Assembly: GCA_937916465.1 (NCBI GenBank)
Contig: CALFTK010000061.1
Coordinates: forward strand, 124,001 to 188,000
Reading direction: 5' to 3'
Length of the DNA stretch: 64,000 bases
DNA from: an uncultured Bacteroidales bacterium
GTDB lineage: Bacteria; Bacteroidota; Bacteroidia; Bacteroidales; Bacteroidaceae
Below are positions 32,226 to 39,712 of this stretch, one piece after another. Within the stretch, counting starts at the first letter, position 1. Each line of letters begins with the position of its first letter. The translations under genes were made by a program, and so were the position numbers. Below the pieces are notes generated by a model that was not told where the DNA came from, did no database searches, and worked only from the letters and a program-made list of their open reading frames with translations.

Positions 32226-33281
32226 ATGGCAAATAGATTTTGGAACGAATATCAAAAAGCAATAGCGGACAATCATTTTTATTATGAGCGCAGTTGCATT
32301 AGACAAACCTTTTTTCCCGGTTCGGAAACAGCGTTTCTTAAAATGCTGAGAGAAGAATTGGGTAAAGATATTCATGATGATTTTCGTCAGCATACCTGTA
32401 CGGGTATTGGGTATCATGCTGATATTGTGCCACTGGAAACAACAATGACAGTAGTGGCACGACTATTCTCATTGATGACAGAAAACGGTTATGAAAACTT
32501 TGTACCATCTTGTGTGACATCTTTCGGTATCTTTACAGAAATGGTACACATGTGGGAAGAACATCCGGAACTGTTGGAAAAGACCAGAGAAAACCTTTGG
32601 AAAGCTTGTAAACGTGAATTTAACATTCCTAAGAACATAGCCCATCCATCCGATTTGGTATATCATTTCCGTTTTGACCTTAAAAAACTGATGAAATACA
32701 GTTTGGTAAATCGTTTTACAGGCAAGCCATTACGTGTAGTGGAACATATAGGATGTCATTATGCCAAGATATTCCCTGATAAAGGGGTAGGAAAAGCTGA
32801 ATTTCCATACGTATTGGCAGGTATGATTGAGGCCTGGGGTGGTGAAGTGGTAGATTATCCGGAGCGTCGTCACTGTTGCGGTTTTGGATTCAGACAATAT
32901 TTGGTTCAGGAGAATCGTGGCTATTCAATTTCGAATACAAAAAAGAAATTGGAATCTATGGAACCATACGAACCCGATTTTATTGTTACCAACTGTCCGG
33001 GATGTACTCTCTTCCTAGACAGATGGCAATATACAATAGCAGAAATGGAACATAAGACCTACGATAGAGAAGGGTATGGCATTCCTGTTCTGACATACGA
33101 AGAGATGGCAGGATTGCTTATGGGTTACAATCCGTGGGAACTTGGTCTGCAAATACATCAGGTTCAGGTAGAACGTCTGCTTGATAAGATTGGAATTCCA
33201 TACGACCCTAAACAGAAGTATAATGCAGCTTCGGGTAAAATTCTCAGAGCCCCTGAAAAGCCTGAGAACCTATTGGTGTAA
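32226..33281 (+). CDS. HdrB-like (Fe-S)-binding protein with CCG domains
   Basis: A 351-residue protein of the CCG/HdrB family. A Cys-rich site is formed by HIGCHYAKIFP, RRHCCGFGFRQYL and TNCPGCTLFLDRWQY in its C-terminal two thirds; this matches the non-cubane 4Fe-4S binding pattern of HdrB. The N-terminal 160 residues (ending before VVEHIGCHYAK) lack a clear first CCG motif (only SCVTSFG is seen), so one of the two sites may be lost. It is expected to be the soluble catalytic subunit acting on a disulfide-like or other substrate. Confidence 0.82.
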   Translation: MANRFWNEYQKAIADNHFYYERSCIRQTFFPGSETAFLKMLREELGKDIHDDFRQHTCTGIGYHADIVPLETTMTVVARLFSLMTENGYENFVPSCVTSFGIFTEMVHMWEEHPELLEKTRENLWKACKREFNIPKNIAHPSDLVYHFRFDLKKLMKYSLVNRFTGKPLRVVEHIGCHYAKIFPDKGVGKAEFPYVLAGMIEAWGGEVVDYPERRHCCGFGFRQYLVQENRGYSISNTKKKLESMEPYEPDFIVTNCPGCTLFLDRWQYTIAEMEHKTYDREGYGIPVLTYEEMAGLLMGYNPWELGLQIHQVQVERLLDKIGIPYDPKQKYNAASGKILRAPEKPENLLV

Positions 33282-33301
33282 TAATTGAATAACATTAACG
33301 T

Positions 33302-34318
33302 ATGAAAAAAGTATCTATAATAGGAGCCGGTCCTGCAGGTATAGAAGCTGCATCAGTATTGGCAAAGAATGGTATCGAGGTGATGCTGTTTGAAAAATCA
33401 TCGTCTCCCCTGAATAATATTACAGACAAAGCATTCCTTTTTCCTAATTTCCAGTCGGCAATGGAAATAGCTGACGATTTAAGTGGTCGTCTGTTGTTAG
33501 ATGGCATTACTTTAGTACCTGATACTGAAATTGTCGATGTAAAATGGATGGGTTCTGAATGGAAGGTTGTTGATGCAAAAGGACAAACCTACGTGTCGGA
33601 TGTGGTTTTGTTGGCAACGGGTTATCAGGCTTTCGATGCCAAACGCAAAGAGGAACTAGGTTATGGTATATATAAAGGTGTGATAACTTCTTTAGAAATG
33701 GAGAAGATGATTAAGTATAACCAGATACTGAATGTAAGTGGCGATACTCCAAAGCGTATAGCATTTTTGCAGTGTGTTGGTTCAAGAGATGAAAAATCGG
33801 GCAATCATTACTGTTCAAAAGTGTGTTGCGTAACAGCAGTAAAACAGGCCATAGAGATAAAGAAGATGATACCGACAGTAGATATATCAATCTTCTATAT
33901 GGATTTAAGAATGTGGGGGCAGGGCTTTGAAGAGATGTACAGAAAGGCACAAGAAGAGTATGGTATAAATTTTGTGCGTGGACGTATTTCGGAAGCTGCT
34001 GCTACTTTCGACAGTAAAGTTCAGCTGAAATCGGAAGATACGTTAATGGGCGTGCCTCTTAAAATGACTGCCGATTTGTTGGTGTTGATGGTAGGTATGG
34101 AACCGTCGTCAGGGACCAAAAAACTGGCTTCCAAATGTGAAGTTTGTGGTGATTATGGTTTTGTAAAGACTATCAGTCCGCATCTGTACGATAATGAAAC
34201 CGGAAAACCGGGACTATTTGCTGCAGGAACCTGCAAACGTCCAAATTGTATTGAAGATACTGTTAATGATGCACGTTCTGCAGCTTTGGCTATTATTGAA
34301 TATTTAAATACTATATGA
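33302..34318 (+). CDS. HdrA-like FAD-dependent oxidoreductase, minimal form
   Basis: A 338-residue flavoprotein with the FAD fingerprint IIGAGPAGIEAASVLAKNG at the start and the HdrA signature LQCVGSRDEK....YCSKVCCVTAVKQAIEI (about 157-190), followed by IFYMDLRMWGQGFEEMYRKAQEEYG. It lacks the N-terminal cluster and C-terminal ferredoxin domains of methanogen HdrA, so it is a shortened version closer to QmoA. The TGYQAFD and GTCKRPNCIEDTVNDARSAA parts complete the FAD fold. As the last member of the Hdr set it could accept electrons from NAD(P)H or a ferredoxin; electron bifurcation is possible but not shown. Confidence 0.87.
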   Translation: MKKVSIIGAGPAGIEAASVLAKNGIEVMLFEKSSSPLNNITDKAFLFPNFQSAMEIADDLSGRLLLDGITLVPDTEIVDVKWMGSEWKVVDAKGQTYVSDVVLLATGYQAFDAKRKEELGYGIYKGVITSLEMEKMIKYNQILNVSGDTPKRIAFLQCVGSRDEKSGNHYCSKVCCVTAVKQAIEIKKMIPTVDISIFYMDLRMWGQGFEEMYRKAQEEYGINFVRGRISEAAATFDSKVQLKSEDTLMGVPLKMTADLLVLMVGMEPSSGTKKLASKCEVCGDYGFVKTISPHLYDNETGKPGLFAAGTCKRPNCIEDTVNDARSAALAIIEYLNTI

Positions 34319-34881
34319 TGAAACGATACCTGCTGTTGTTTGTGTTGTCGTTTTCGGTAGTCATGGCTTCGGCTTCCGGGAGTGTTAAAAAGAATAATCT
34401 TAAAACGACCGTGTTGTCATATATCACCGGATCGGCAAAGATTACATACGAAAGAGCATTGTTTGAAGGACAGTCTGTTGAATTTACAGCAGGCAGGATA
34501 GGTGTAGGTGGCGATGCAAAGCATAACAATCCAAAGGGAGTAACCACAAGAGTAGCGTATAAATGGATGTTTCCCTTTTCGTATAAGAAAAATAATCCGT
34601 TAGATGGGTTCTATTTGAAACCGGAACTTGCATATTCTCGTTACAGCCATGAACATACAGTGGAAAACGCACTTAATCAAAAAACAATCTGGCGAACTGC
34701 GCTTATGGCTTGCGTGGGTTGGCAGTGCGTAAAAGATTGGTTTGTGTTTGATTTTTATATAGGAGCAGGTGGAGCTGTAGGTGATAAATGTCCCGATAAC
34801 TATTATCATGGATTTATAGGCATTAATCCTGAATCGAATACAGCACTTACTTTTGGACTGAAATTGGGATTCGCAATATAA
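34315..34881 (+). CDS. Secreted DUF3575-like beta-barrel protein
   Basis: A 188-residue protein with a signal peptide (about 1-21, ending MASASG). The rest alternates short beta strands and turns and ends with an aromatic-poor GLKLGFAI strand, as in small outer-membrane barrels. ITGSAKITYERAL near the N-terminus is typical of Bacteroidota DUF3575-type proteins. The ATG overlaps the stop of the HdrA-like gene by four bases, so it is co-transcribed with it, but a functional link is not obvious. A terminator follows at once. Confidence 0.6.
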   Translation: MMKRYLLLFVLSFSVVMASASGSVKKNNLKTTVLSYITGSAKITYERALFEGQSVEFTAGRIGVGGDAKHNNPKGVTTRVAYKWMFPFSYKKNNPLDGFYLKPELAYSRYSHEHTVENALNQKTIWRTALMACVGWQCVKDWFVFDFYIGAGGAVGDKCPDNYYHGFIGINPESNTALTFGLKLGFAI

Positions 34882-34886
34882 TAAGA

Positions 34887-34915
34887 ATAGGGCTGATGTT
34901 AATACTCAGCCCTAT
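34887..34915. terminator. Bidirectional terminator between convergent operons
   Basis: Ten-base arms ATAGGGCTGA / TCAGCCCTAT with a nine-base loop, followed by CTCTTTT on the plus strand and a weaker T tract on the minus strand, between the DUF3575-like gene and the SDR gene. Confidence 0.8.
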
Positions 34916-34942
34916 CTCTTTTAGTGTATTACTCTGTTGAAT

Positions 34943-35743
34943 TTACATAGCATCTATGGTACGTGCAATTTTTGCACATAGGGCAGGGAAGAATCGCTTG
35001 ATGTAAACCATTAGCAATTCATATTTACCAACCAGCACTTCACGTTTCTTCTTATATACTGCCTTTACAATCTTTTTGCCTGCCACTTCCGAAGTACAAC
35101 CTCCTGCCTGACCGGCATCCATCTTACCATGTTGTTTGCCATCCTTTTCCAATGCGTAGAAAGAGATTTTGGTTTGAACACGTCCCGGACATACTACAGT
35201 TACGCGAATATTATCATTATAGTATTCTGCCTGAATAGTTTCAAAGAATCCATATAGAGCATGCTTAGATGAACTGTAAGCACATCTTAATGGGAATCCA
35301 AAACGTCCGTTGATACTTGTTGTAACAACTAACTGTCCGCCACCACGTTCTACCATTTTAGGAAGGATGATTTTAGTCATAATAATAGGTGCAAAATAGT
35401 TAATATCCATCACCTTGTTAATAACCTTCATTTCGGTATCTATGGTTTTGCTACGTTGGCTTATACCTGCATTGTTGTAGAATACATCTATATATCCAAA
35501 TACATTCCAAGCCTTTTCAGCAAGTTCTGCTACCTGATCTTTTTGTGACAGGTCAAATGGTAGTGCTTCTGCTTTTGGAGAACCCAGTTCTTCGCATTTC
35601 TTGCATACCTGTTGTAACAAATCTGCTTCCAATGCAGTCAGAATAAGTTTTGCACCCTCTTTGGCAAATTCATATGCAGTAGCTTCACCTATACCCGATG
35701 ATGAACCGGTTATCCAAACTACTTTATCTTGAAACTTCTTCAT
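34943..35743 (-). CDS. Short-chain dehydrogenase/reductase, probable 3-ketoacyl-type reductase of sulfonolipid synthesis
   Basis: A 266-residue SDR with the cofactor motif TGSSSGIGEATA, NNAG, the catalytic Ser-Tyr-Lys set (VTTSINGRFG, then YSSSKHAL), and a C-terminal KRFFPALCAKIARTIDAM segment that looks membrane-associated. The C-terminal hydrophobic/basic tail is common in SDRs that act on long-chain lipids. It follows the cysteate-synthase-like gene by four bases, and that gene follows the acyltransferase. In sulfonolipid synthesis a reductase is needed to turn 3-ketocapnine into capnine, and this is the best candidate. The general SDR call is certain; the substrate is inferred from context. 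Confidence 0.85.
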   Translation of the reverse strand: MKKFQDKVVWITGSSSGIGEATAYEFAKEGAKLILTALEADLLQQVCKKCEELGSPKAEALPFDLSQKDQVAELAEKAWNVFGYIDVFYNNAGISQRSKTIDTEMKVINKVMDINYFAPIIMTKIILPKMVERGGGQLVVTTSINGRFGFPLRCAYSSSKHALYGFFETIQAEYYNDNIRVTVVCPGRVQTKISFYALEKDGKQHGKMDAGQAGGCTSEVAGKKIVKAVYKKKREVLVGKYELLMVYIKRFFPALCAKIARTIDAM

Positions 35744-35747
35744 ATTG

Positions 35748-36968
35748 TCAATCTTTGTCTATTTCTTCCTTGAACCATTGTGCTCTGCCACAACCTTCGC
35801 CGGTATTCAGCATTACCAAATCGCCATTCTTAATCTTTCCCTGTCTAAGAGCTTCGTAGAAACCTGCAAAACATACTACAGAAGCAGGACCTAAATAGAT
35901 ACCTTTCTCTTTTTTTATAATCTTGCCATATTCTACCAAATCCGATTCTTTTACTCTGATAAAAGAACCGTTGCTATTCTTTACAATTGGACCAACTATT
36001 GGATACATACCCGGTGTGCCTGCAGAAAGAATGGATATTCTGGTTTTTGGCTCTACTGAAGGGTAGTTCTTTTCATACCCTTCTGGGAAATTGTTGGCAG
36101 TTGCCCATTCCCAAGCCTGTACCATTGGGTCGCAGGTATCCTGCTGTACCAGAAGCATGCGAGGCATTTTATGTTCAGGATGTGTAGAGGCTATCTCTCT
36201 CATACCTTTTTCGTAAGCAATAGGGCTGGTACCACCTGCAACAGCCTGCATATATACATCCGGAATTCTACCTAATTGACGCAGACACTCAAAAACAAGT
36301 GTCTTTTTTGCTTCAATACGGATAGGGTCAATATTTCCGGCTGATATCATTACATTCTGCTCTTTGTGGAAATCGGCAGCAGCCTTTTTGGCTACACCAT
36401 AATTGCCGTCACAAATAACCAAATCCTGACCTGTGGCACGTACAGCATCAATGGAGTCCTGGTACATATCTTCCGGTACAAACAGATGGAATCTTTTTCC
36501 GGCCTTTGCCAAATAGGTACTATAGGCGGTTCCGGCATTGCCTGTTGATGCAAGACAATAATCTTCTACATTATTCTCTTTAAAAACAGTGGCAGCAAGT
36601 GATGCTGCAATATCTTTAAATGTGCCGGTACCTCCGTTCAAATCGTTGCGGCAAACAGTAACCTTACAATCTATACCGTAATTCTGTTTTGCATAATCGG
36701 CCAGAAACTGCCACTCTTCAATTGGCACTGCGCCTTCATTGCAAGATACAATGTTTTCTTTGCTCTCTATAGGCAGAAAATCGAAATAGTGATAGAAACT
36801 ATCGGTTTTCTGTTCTTTGTTGCAGAGATTGTTCAACTCTTTGTAGTCCGATGTATATGACACTTCTGCATGGTTGCTTCCGCAATCACACAGTTGGTCA
36901 TTTTTGAACCAAGTGGCAAAGTCACCAATGACTTTGCCACATTTCCTGCAAACTAACTGATACTTCAT
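35748..36968 (-). CDS. Cysteate synthase-like, threonine-synthase-fold PLP enzyme
   Basis: A 406-residue fold-type II PLP enzyme. It opens with a zinc-ribbon-like segment (CRKCG then CDCGSN). The PLP Lys is in NGGTGTFKDIAA, and the phosphate loop is ASTGNAGTAYSTYLAKAG, as in threonine synthases. It is not part of a thr operon; instead it lies 34 bases after an alpha-oxoamine-synthase and four bases before an SDR. Cysteate synthases of methanogens and Bacteroidota derive from threonine synthase and use O-phosphoserine plus sulfite to make L-cysteate, which the acyltransferase would condense with a fatty acyl thioester. Threonine synthase remains the alternative. Confidence 0.78.
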   Translation of the reverse strand: MKYQLVCRKCGKVIGDFATWFKNDQLCDCGSNHAEVSYTSDYKELNNLCNKEQKTDSFYHYFDFLPIESKENIVSCNEGAVPIEEWQFLADYAKQNYGIDCKVTVCRNDLNGGTGTFKDIAASLAATVFKENNVEDYCLASTGNAGTAYSTYLAKAGKRFHLFVPEDMYQDSIDAVRATGQDLVICDGNYGVAKKAAADFHKEQNVMISAGNIDPIRIEAKKTLVFECLRQLGRIPDVYMQAVAGGTSPIAYEKGMREIASTHPEHKMPRMLLVQQDTCDPMVQAWEWATANNFPEGYEKNYPSVEPKTRISILSAGTPGMYPIVGPIVKNSNGSFIRVKESDLVEYGKIIKKEKGIYLGPASVVCFAGFYEALRQGKIKNGDLVMLNTGEGCGRAQWFKEEIDKD

Positions 36969-37002
36969 TTCAGTGCAGTTTTGGTATATTTATACTTTTG
37001 TT

Positions 37003-38265
37003 TTATGCTTTCTTGAATACGTTCATATCCTGTATTCCACCTGCATAGTAACCTGAATCAAGTTTCTTCTTAACTTCCTTGAATACCTGGATAGTACGAT
37101 CAACCTGTTCCAAAGTATGTGAAGCAGTAGGAATGATACGCAACATAAGCTGTCCTTTTGGTATAACAGGATATGTAACGATAGAACAGAAGATACCGTA
37201 GTTTTCACGCAGGTCAACCACAACGTTTGTACCTTCGTTTACGCCACCTTCAAAGTAGATAGGAGTAACAGGTGATTCTGTTGCACCCATGTTGAAACCT
37301 TCAGCACGGAAACCATCCTGCAGAGCATTTACTATAGTCCACAGTTTGTCTTTCAGTTCAGGATGTGATTTGATAAGGTCAAGACGTTTCTGGTTACCTA
37401 TAACCAATGGCAGTGGAAGCGACTTAGCGTAAATCTGTGAACGCATGTTACACTTCAAGTGGTCAATAATTTCAGGTTCAGAACTTACTACACCACCAAT
37501 GCTTGCCATACTCTTTGCAAATGCATCGAATATTACGTCAATTTCATCAGTTACACCATAATGTTCAGCTGTACCACGACCTGTTGCACCCATTGTACCA
37601 AAACCGTGAGCATCGTCAATAAGTATTCTGAATGGATATTTCTTCTTCAGTTCTACAATGTCTGCCAAATGACCCAAGTCACCAGCCATACCGAATACAC
37701 CTTCTGTAATAACAAGAACGCCACCGCCTTGTTCGTCAGCCAGTTTGCATGCATGGTTGAGCTGTTTTTCCAGACTTACCATGTCGTTATGTGCAAAAGC
37801 AAAACGTTTTGCAAGGCTTAGACGCATACCGTCAAGAATACAAGCGTGTGATTCTGAATCATATACTATAACGTCTCTACGGCTGGTAAGAACGTCAATA
37901 ATGGATATCATACCCATATAACCGAAGTTCAAGCAAAGACCTGCCGGTTTTCCTATAAATTCAGAGAAATCTTTTTCAAACTTAATATGATGATCTGTGT
38001 TACCTGACATCATACGAGCACCCATTGGAGCACCAAGACCATACTGAGCTGCTGCTTCTGCATCGGCTTTTCTTACTTCAGGATGGTTAGCCAATCCAAG
38101 GTAGTTGTTCAAACTCCAGTTAAGAACCGGCTTGCCATTGAATTCCATTTCCGGACCTATTTCACCTACAAGGCGTGGGAACATAAAATAACCATCGCCA
38201 ATACCCTGATACTGTCCAAGTGGACCCGGTGTGGCCTTAATCCTCTCAAAAATGTCTTTAATCAT
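37003..38265 (-). CDS. Alpha-oxoamine synthase: probable cysteate C-fatty acyltransferase (serine palmitoyltransferase family)
   Basis: A 420-residue PLP enzyme of the SPT/KBL/BioF family. PLP Lys251 is in FDAFAKSMASIGG; His140 in SESHACILDG stacks on the ring, and the Asp/His pair is in ILIDDAHGFGTMG. Length and N-terminus (GQYQGIGDGYFMFPRL) match the Bacteroidota group that holds both SPT and the sulfonolipid enzymes (SulA of Alistipes finegoldii in published work). Being first in an operon with a cysteate-synthase-like gene and an SDR argues for cysteate, not serine, as the amino acid. A near-consensus -7 box (TACTTTCG) lies at 38314-38321. Serine palmitoyltransferase is the main alternative. 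Confidence 0.82.
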   Translation of the reverse strand: MIKDIFERIKATPGPLGQYQGIGDGYFMFPRLVGEIGPEMEFNGKPVLNWSLNNYLGLANHPEVRKADAEAAAQYGLGAPMGARMMSGNTDHHIKFEKDFSEFIGKPAGLCLNFGYMGMISIIDVLTSRRDVIVYDSESHACILDGMRLSLAKRFAFAHNDMVSLEKQLNHACKLADEQGGGVLVITEGVFGMAGDLGHLADIVELKKKYPFRILIDDAHGFGTMGATGRGTAEHYGVTDEIDVIFDAFAKSMASIGGVVSSEPEIIDHLKCNMRSQIYAKSLPLPLVIGNQKRLDLIKSHPELKDKLWTIVNALQDGFRAEGFNMGATESPVTPIYFEGGVNEGTNVVVDLRENYGIFCSIVTYPVIPKGQLMLRIIPTASHTLEQVDRTIQVFKEVKKKLDSGYYAGGIQDMNVFKKA

Positions 38266-38373
38266 AACGATTTAATATTAAATAGTACTAATTATTTCTA
38301 TTGTTTATTGACGCGAAAGTACAAATTTTAACTCTAATAATAGCAATATTAAATTAAAAAGAGAGCAACTTGA

Positions 38374-39525
38374 TTAGTTTTCTGCACAAATTAATCCAAG
38401 TTGTTTAATTTTTTCTTTCAGTATATCTATATTATCTGTAAAATATGCATCATTTTTTAAAGTAATTGTAAAAGCCGGGAACTCTCTGCGAATGGGATAA
38501 TCCGCTCTTTGTTGCTCAAAATCAGACGGATTTTCTCTAAAACGACTATCATCAGAAAAAATGTTGTAAGTATATAGAATAGCTTCGTCTATAACTGCAT
38601 CTGTATTTTTGCCTTTCAAGTCTATACAGAAATTCACAGGTTGAGCTGGTAGGGGAATCTCTGTTACCTTCCAGTCTTTGCATGGCAGATTGAACTTTCT
38701 GCCTATTGCCTGAACACTCATCCATGTACCGTTGGCTTTTCCGTCTAATGAATAGCCTGCTATATGCGGTGTTGCAGTGAAGAGCAGTTCCATAAGTTCT
38801 GTATCTATGTCGGGTTCGTTTTCCCAAACGTCAAGTGATGCAGCTTTTATTTTCTTATTCTGTAATGCTATTTTAAGTGATTTGTTATCAACTACTTCGC
38901 CACGCGATGTGTTTATAAGTATCTGGTGTGGTTTAAGCTGTGATATTCTTTCCTGGTCAAACAGATGGAATGTTGCATCTTGTCCACTTCTTTGCAGTGG
39001 AACGTGGCAGGTTATAATATCACATTTTTCCATTATTTCGTCTAACGAAACAAAACCTTCATTTCCCTCTTTGCGTGCGCGTGGAGGGTCATTAAGCAGA
39101 ACTTTGAGCCCCAGTATTGTGGCAATTTCTGCAACTTTTGAACCTACGTTACCAACACCTATTACGCCCAATGTGCAGTTGTGGCGGTCTATATTGAAGC
39201 GATTTAATATCTGTACCAATAGCGATGCTATATACTGGCGTACCGACCATGAATTGCAACCGGGGGCATTGGTCCATTCTATACCGTTCTGTTCGCACCA
39301 TTCGGTATCTATATGGTCAAAACCTATGGTTGCGGTTGCTATCATCTTTACGCTTGAACCTTTTAGTGTGGATTCGTTACACTTTGTACGTGTTCGGGTT
39401 ATCACTGCATCGGCATCTTTAAGAACTTCTGCTGTTGTATCTTTACCCGGCAGATAAACCACATCTGCGTATGGCTCTAAAGCACCCTTCAAAAATGGAA
39501 TCTTATTGTCACAAACTATCTTCAT
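38374..39525 (-). CDS. pdxB: 4-phosphoerythronate dehydrogenase
   Basis: A 383-residue D-2-hydroxyacid dehydrogenase of the PdxB type. The NAD fingerprint is GVIGVGNVGSKVAEIA, the Arg-Glu-His catalytic set is in NTSRGEVVDN, DVWENEPD and ATPHIAGYSLDGKANGT, and early ATIGFDHIDTEWCEQNGIEWTNAPGCN is diagnostic of PdxB. The C-terminal about 100 residues form the DUF3410 dimerisation domain. It catalyses the second step of the DXP-independent pyridoxal phosphate route. It stands alone, with a near-consensus -7 box (TATCTTCG) at 39549-39556. PLP is used by the neighbouring acyltransferase and cysteate synthase-like enzymes. Confidence 0.94.
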   Translation of the reverse strand: MKIVCDNKIPFLKGALEPYADVVYLPGKDTTAEVLKDADAVITRTRTKCNESTLKGSSVKMIATATIGFDHIDTEWCEQNGIEWTNAPGCNSWSVRQYIASLLVQILNRFNIDRHNCTLGVIGVGNVGSKVAEIATILGLKVLLNDPPRARKEGNEGFVSLDEIMEKCDIITCHVPLQRSGQDATFHLFDQERISQLKPHQILINTSRGEVVDNKSLKIALQNKKIKAASLDVWENEPDIDTELMELLFTATPHIAGYSLDGKANGTWMSVQAIGRKFNLPCKDWKVTEIPLPAQPVNFCIDLKGKNTDAVIDEAILYTYNIFSDDSRFRENPSDFEQQRADYPIRREFPAFTITLKNDAYFTDNIDILKEKIKQLGLICAEN

Positions 39526-39627
39526 ACTATACCTTTTAAATTTTCATGCGAAGATAGCGAAAGAGTGGGGAAGATGATTGATAAATGGAATAAGAAATAC
39601 CTCTTAATTCTCTATTTTGTGCTGATT

Positions 39628-39707
39628 TTTGGAAAAATGTAAAAAATAGGGTGTTTTTACTTTGGAAAAATGTAAAAATAGGGGTAATTTTGTATTGGAA
39701 AAATGTA
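39628..39707 (+). repeat. Three copies of TTTGGAAAAATGTA at an exact 33-base period
   Basis: Copies start at 39628, 39661 and 39694 (the third begins ATTGG). The first two are full 33-base units that stay similar over their length; the third is cut off by the gene start. The second unit contains a complete promoter. Confidence 0.85.
39661..39692 (+). promoter_or_regulatory. Full Bacteroidota promoter inside the 33-base repeat
   Basis: TTTG at 39661-39664, a 20-base spacer and TAATTTTG at 39685-39692 match the -33/-7 consensus perfectly. The -7 box ends 20 bases before the ATG at 39713. The first repeat copy has the -33 but a decayed -7 (TGTTTTTA). Confidence 0.72.
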
Positions 39708-39712
39708 GAGCT

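Noticed and set aside
39662..39712. TTG start for the AAA/DUF4143 gene
   Set aside because: This stretch holds the -33 and -7 promoter elements and the third repeat copy; the ATG at 39713 gives the standard protein start.
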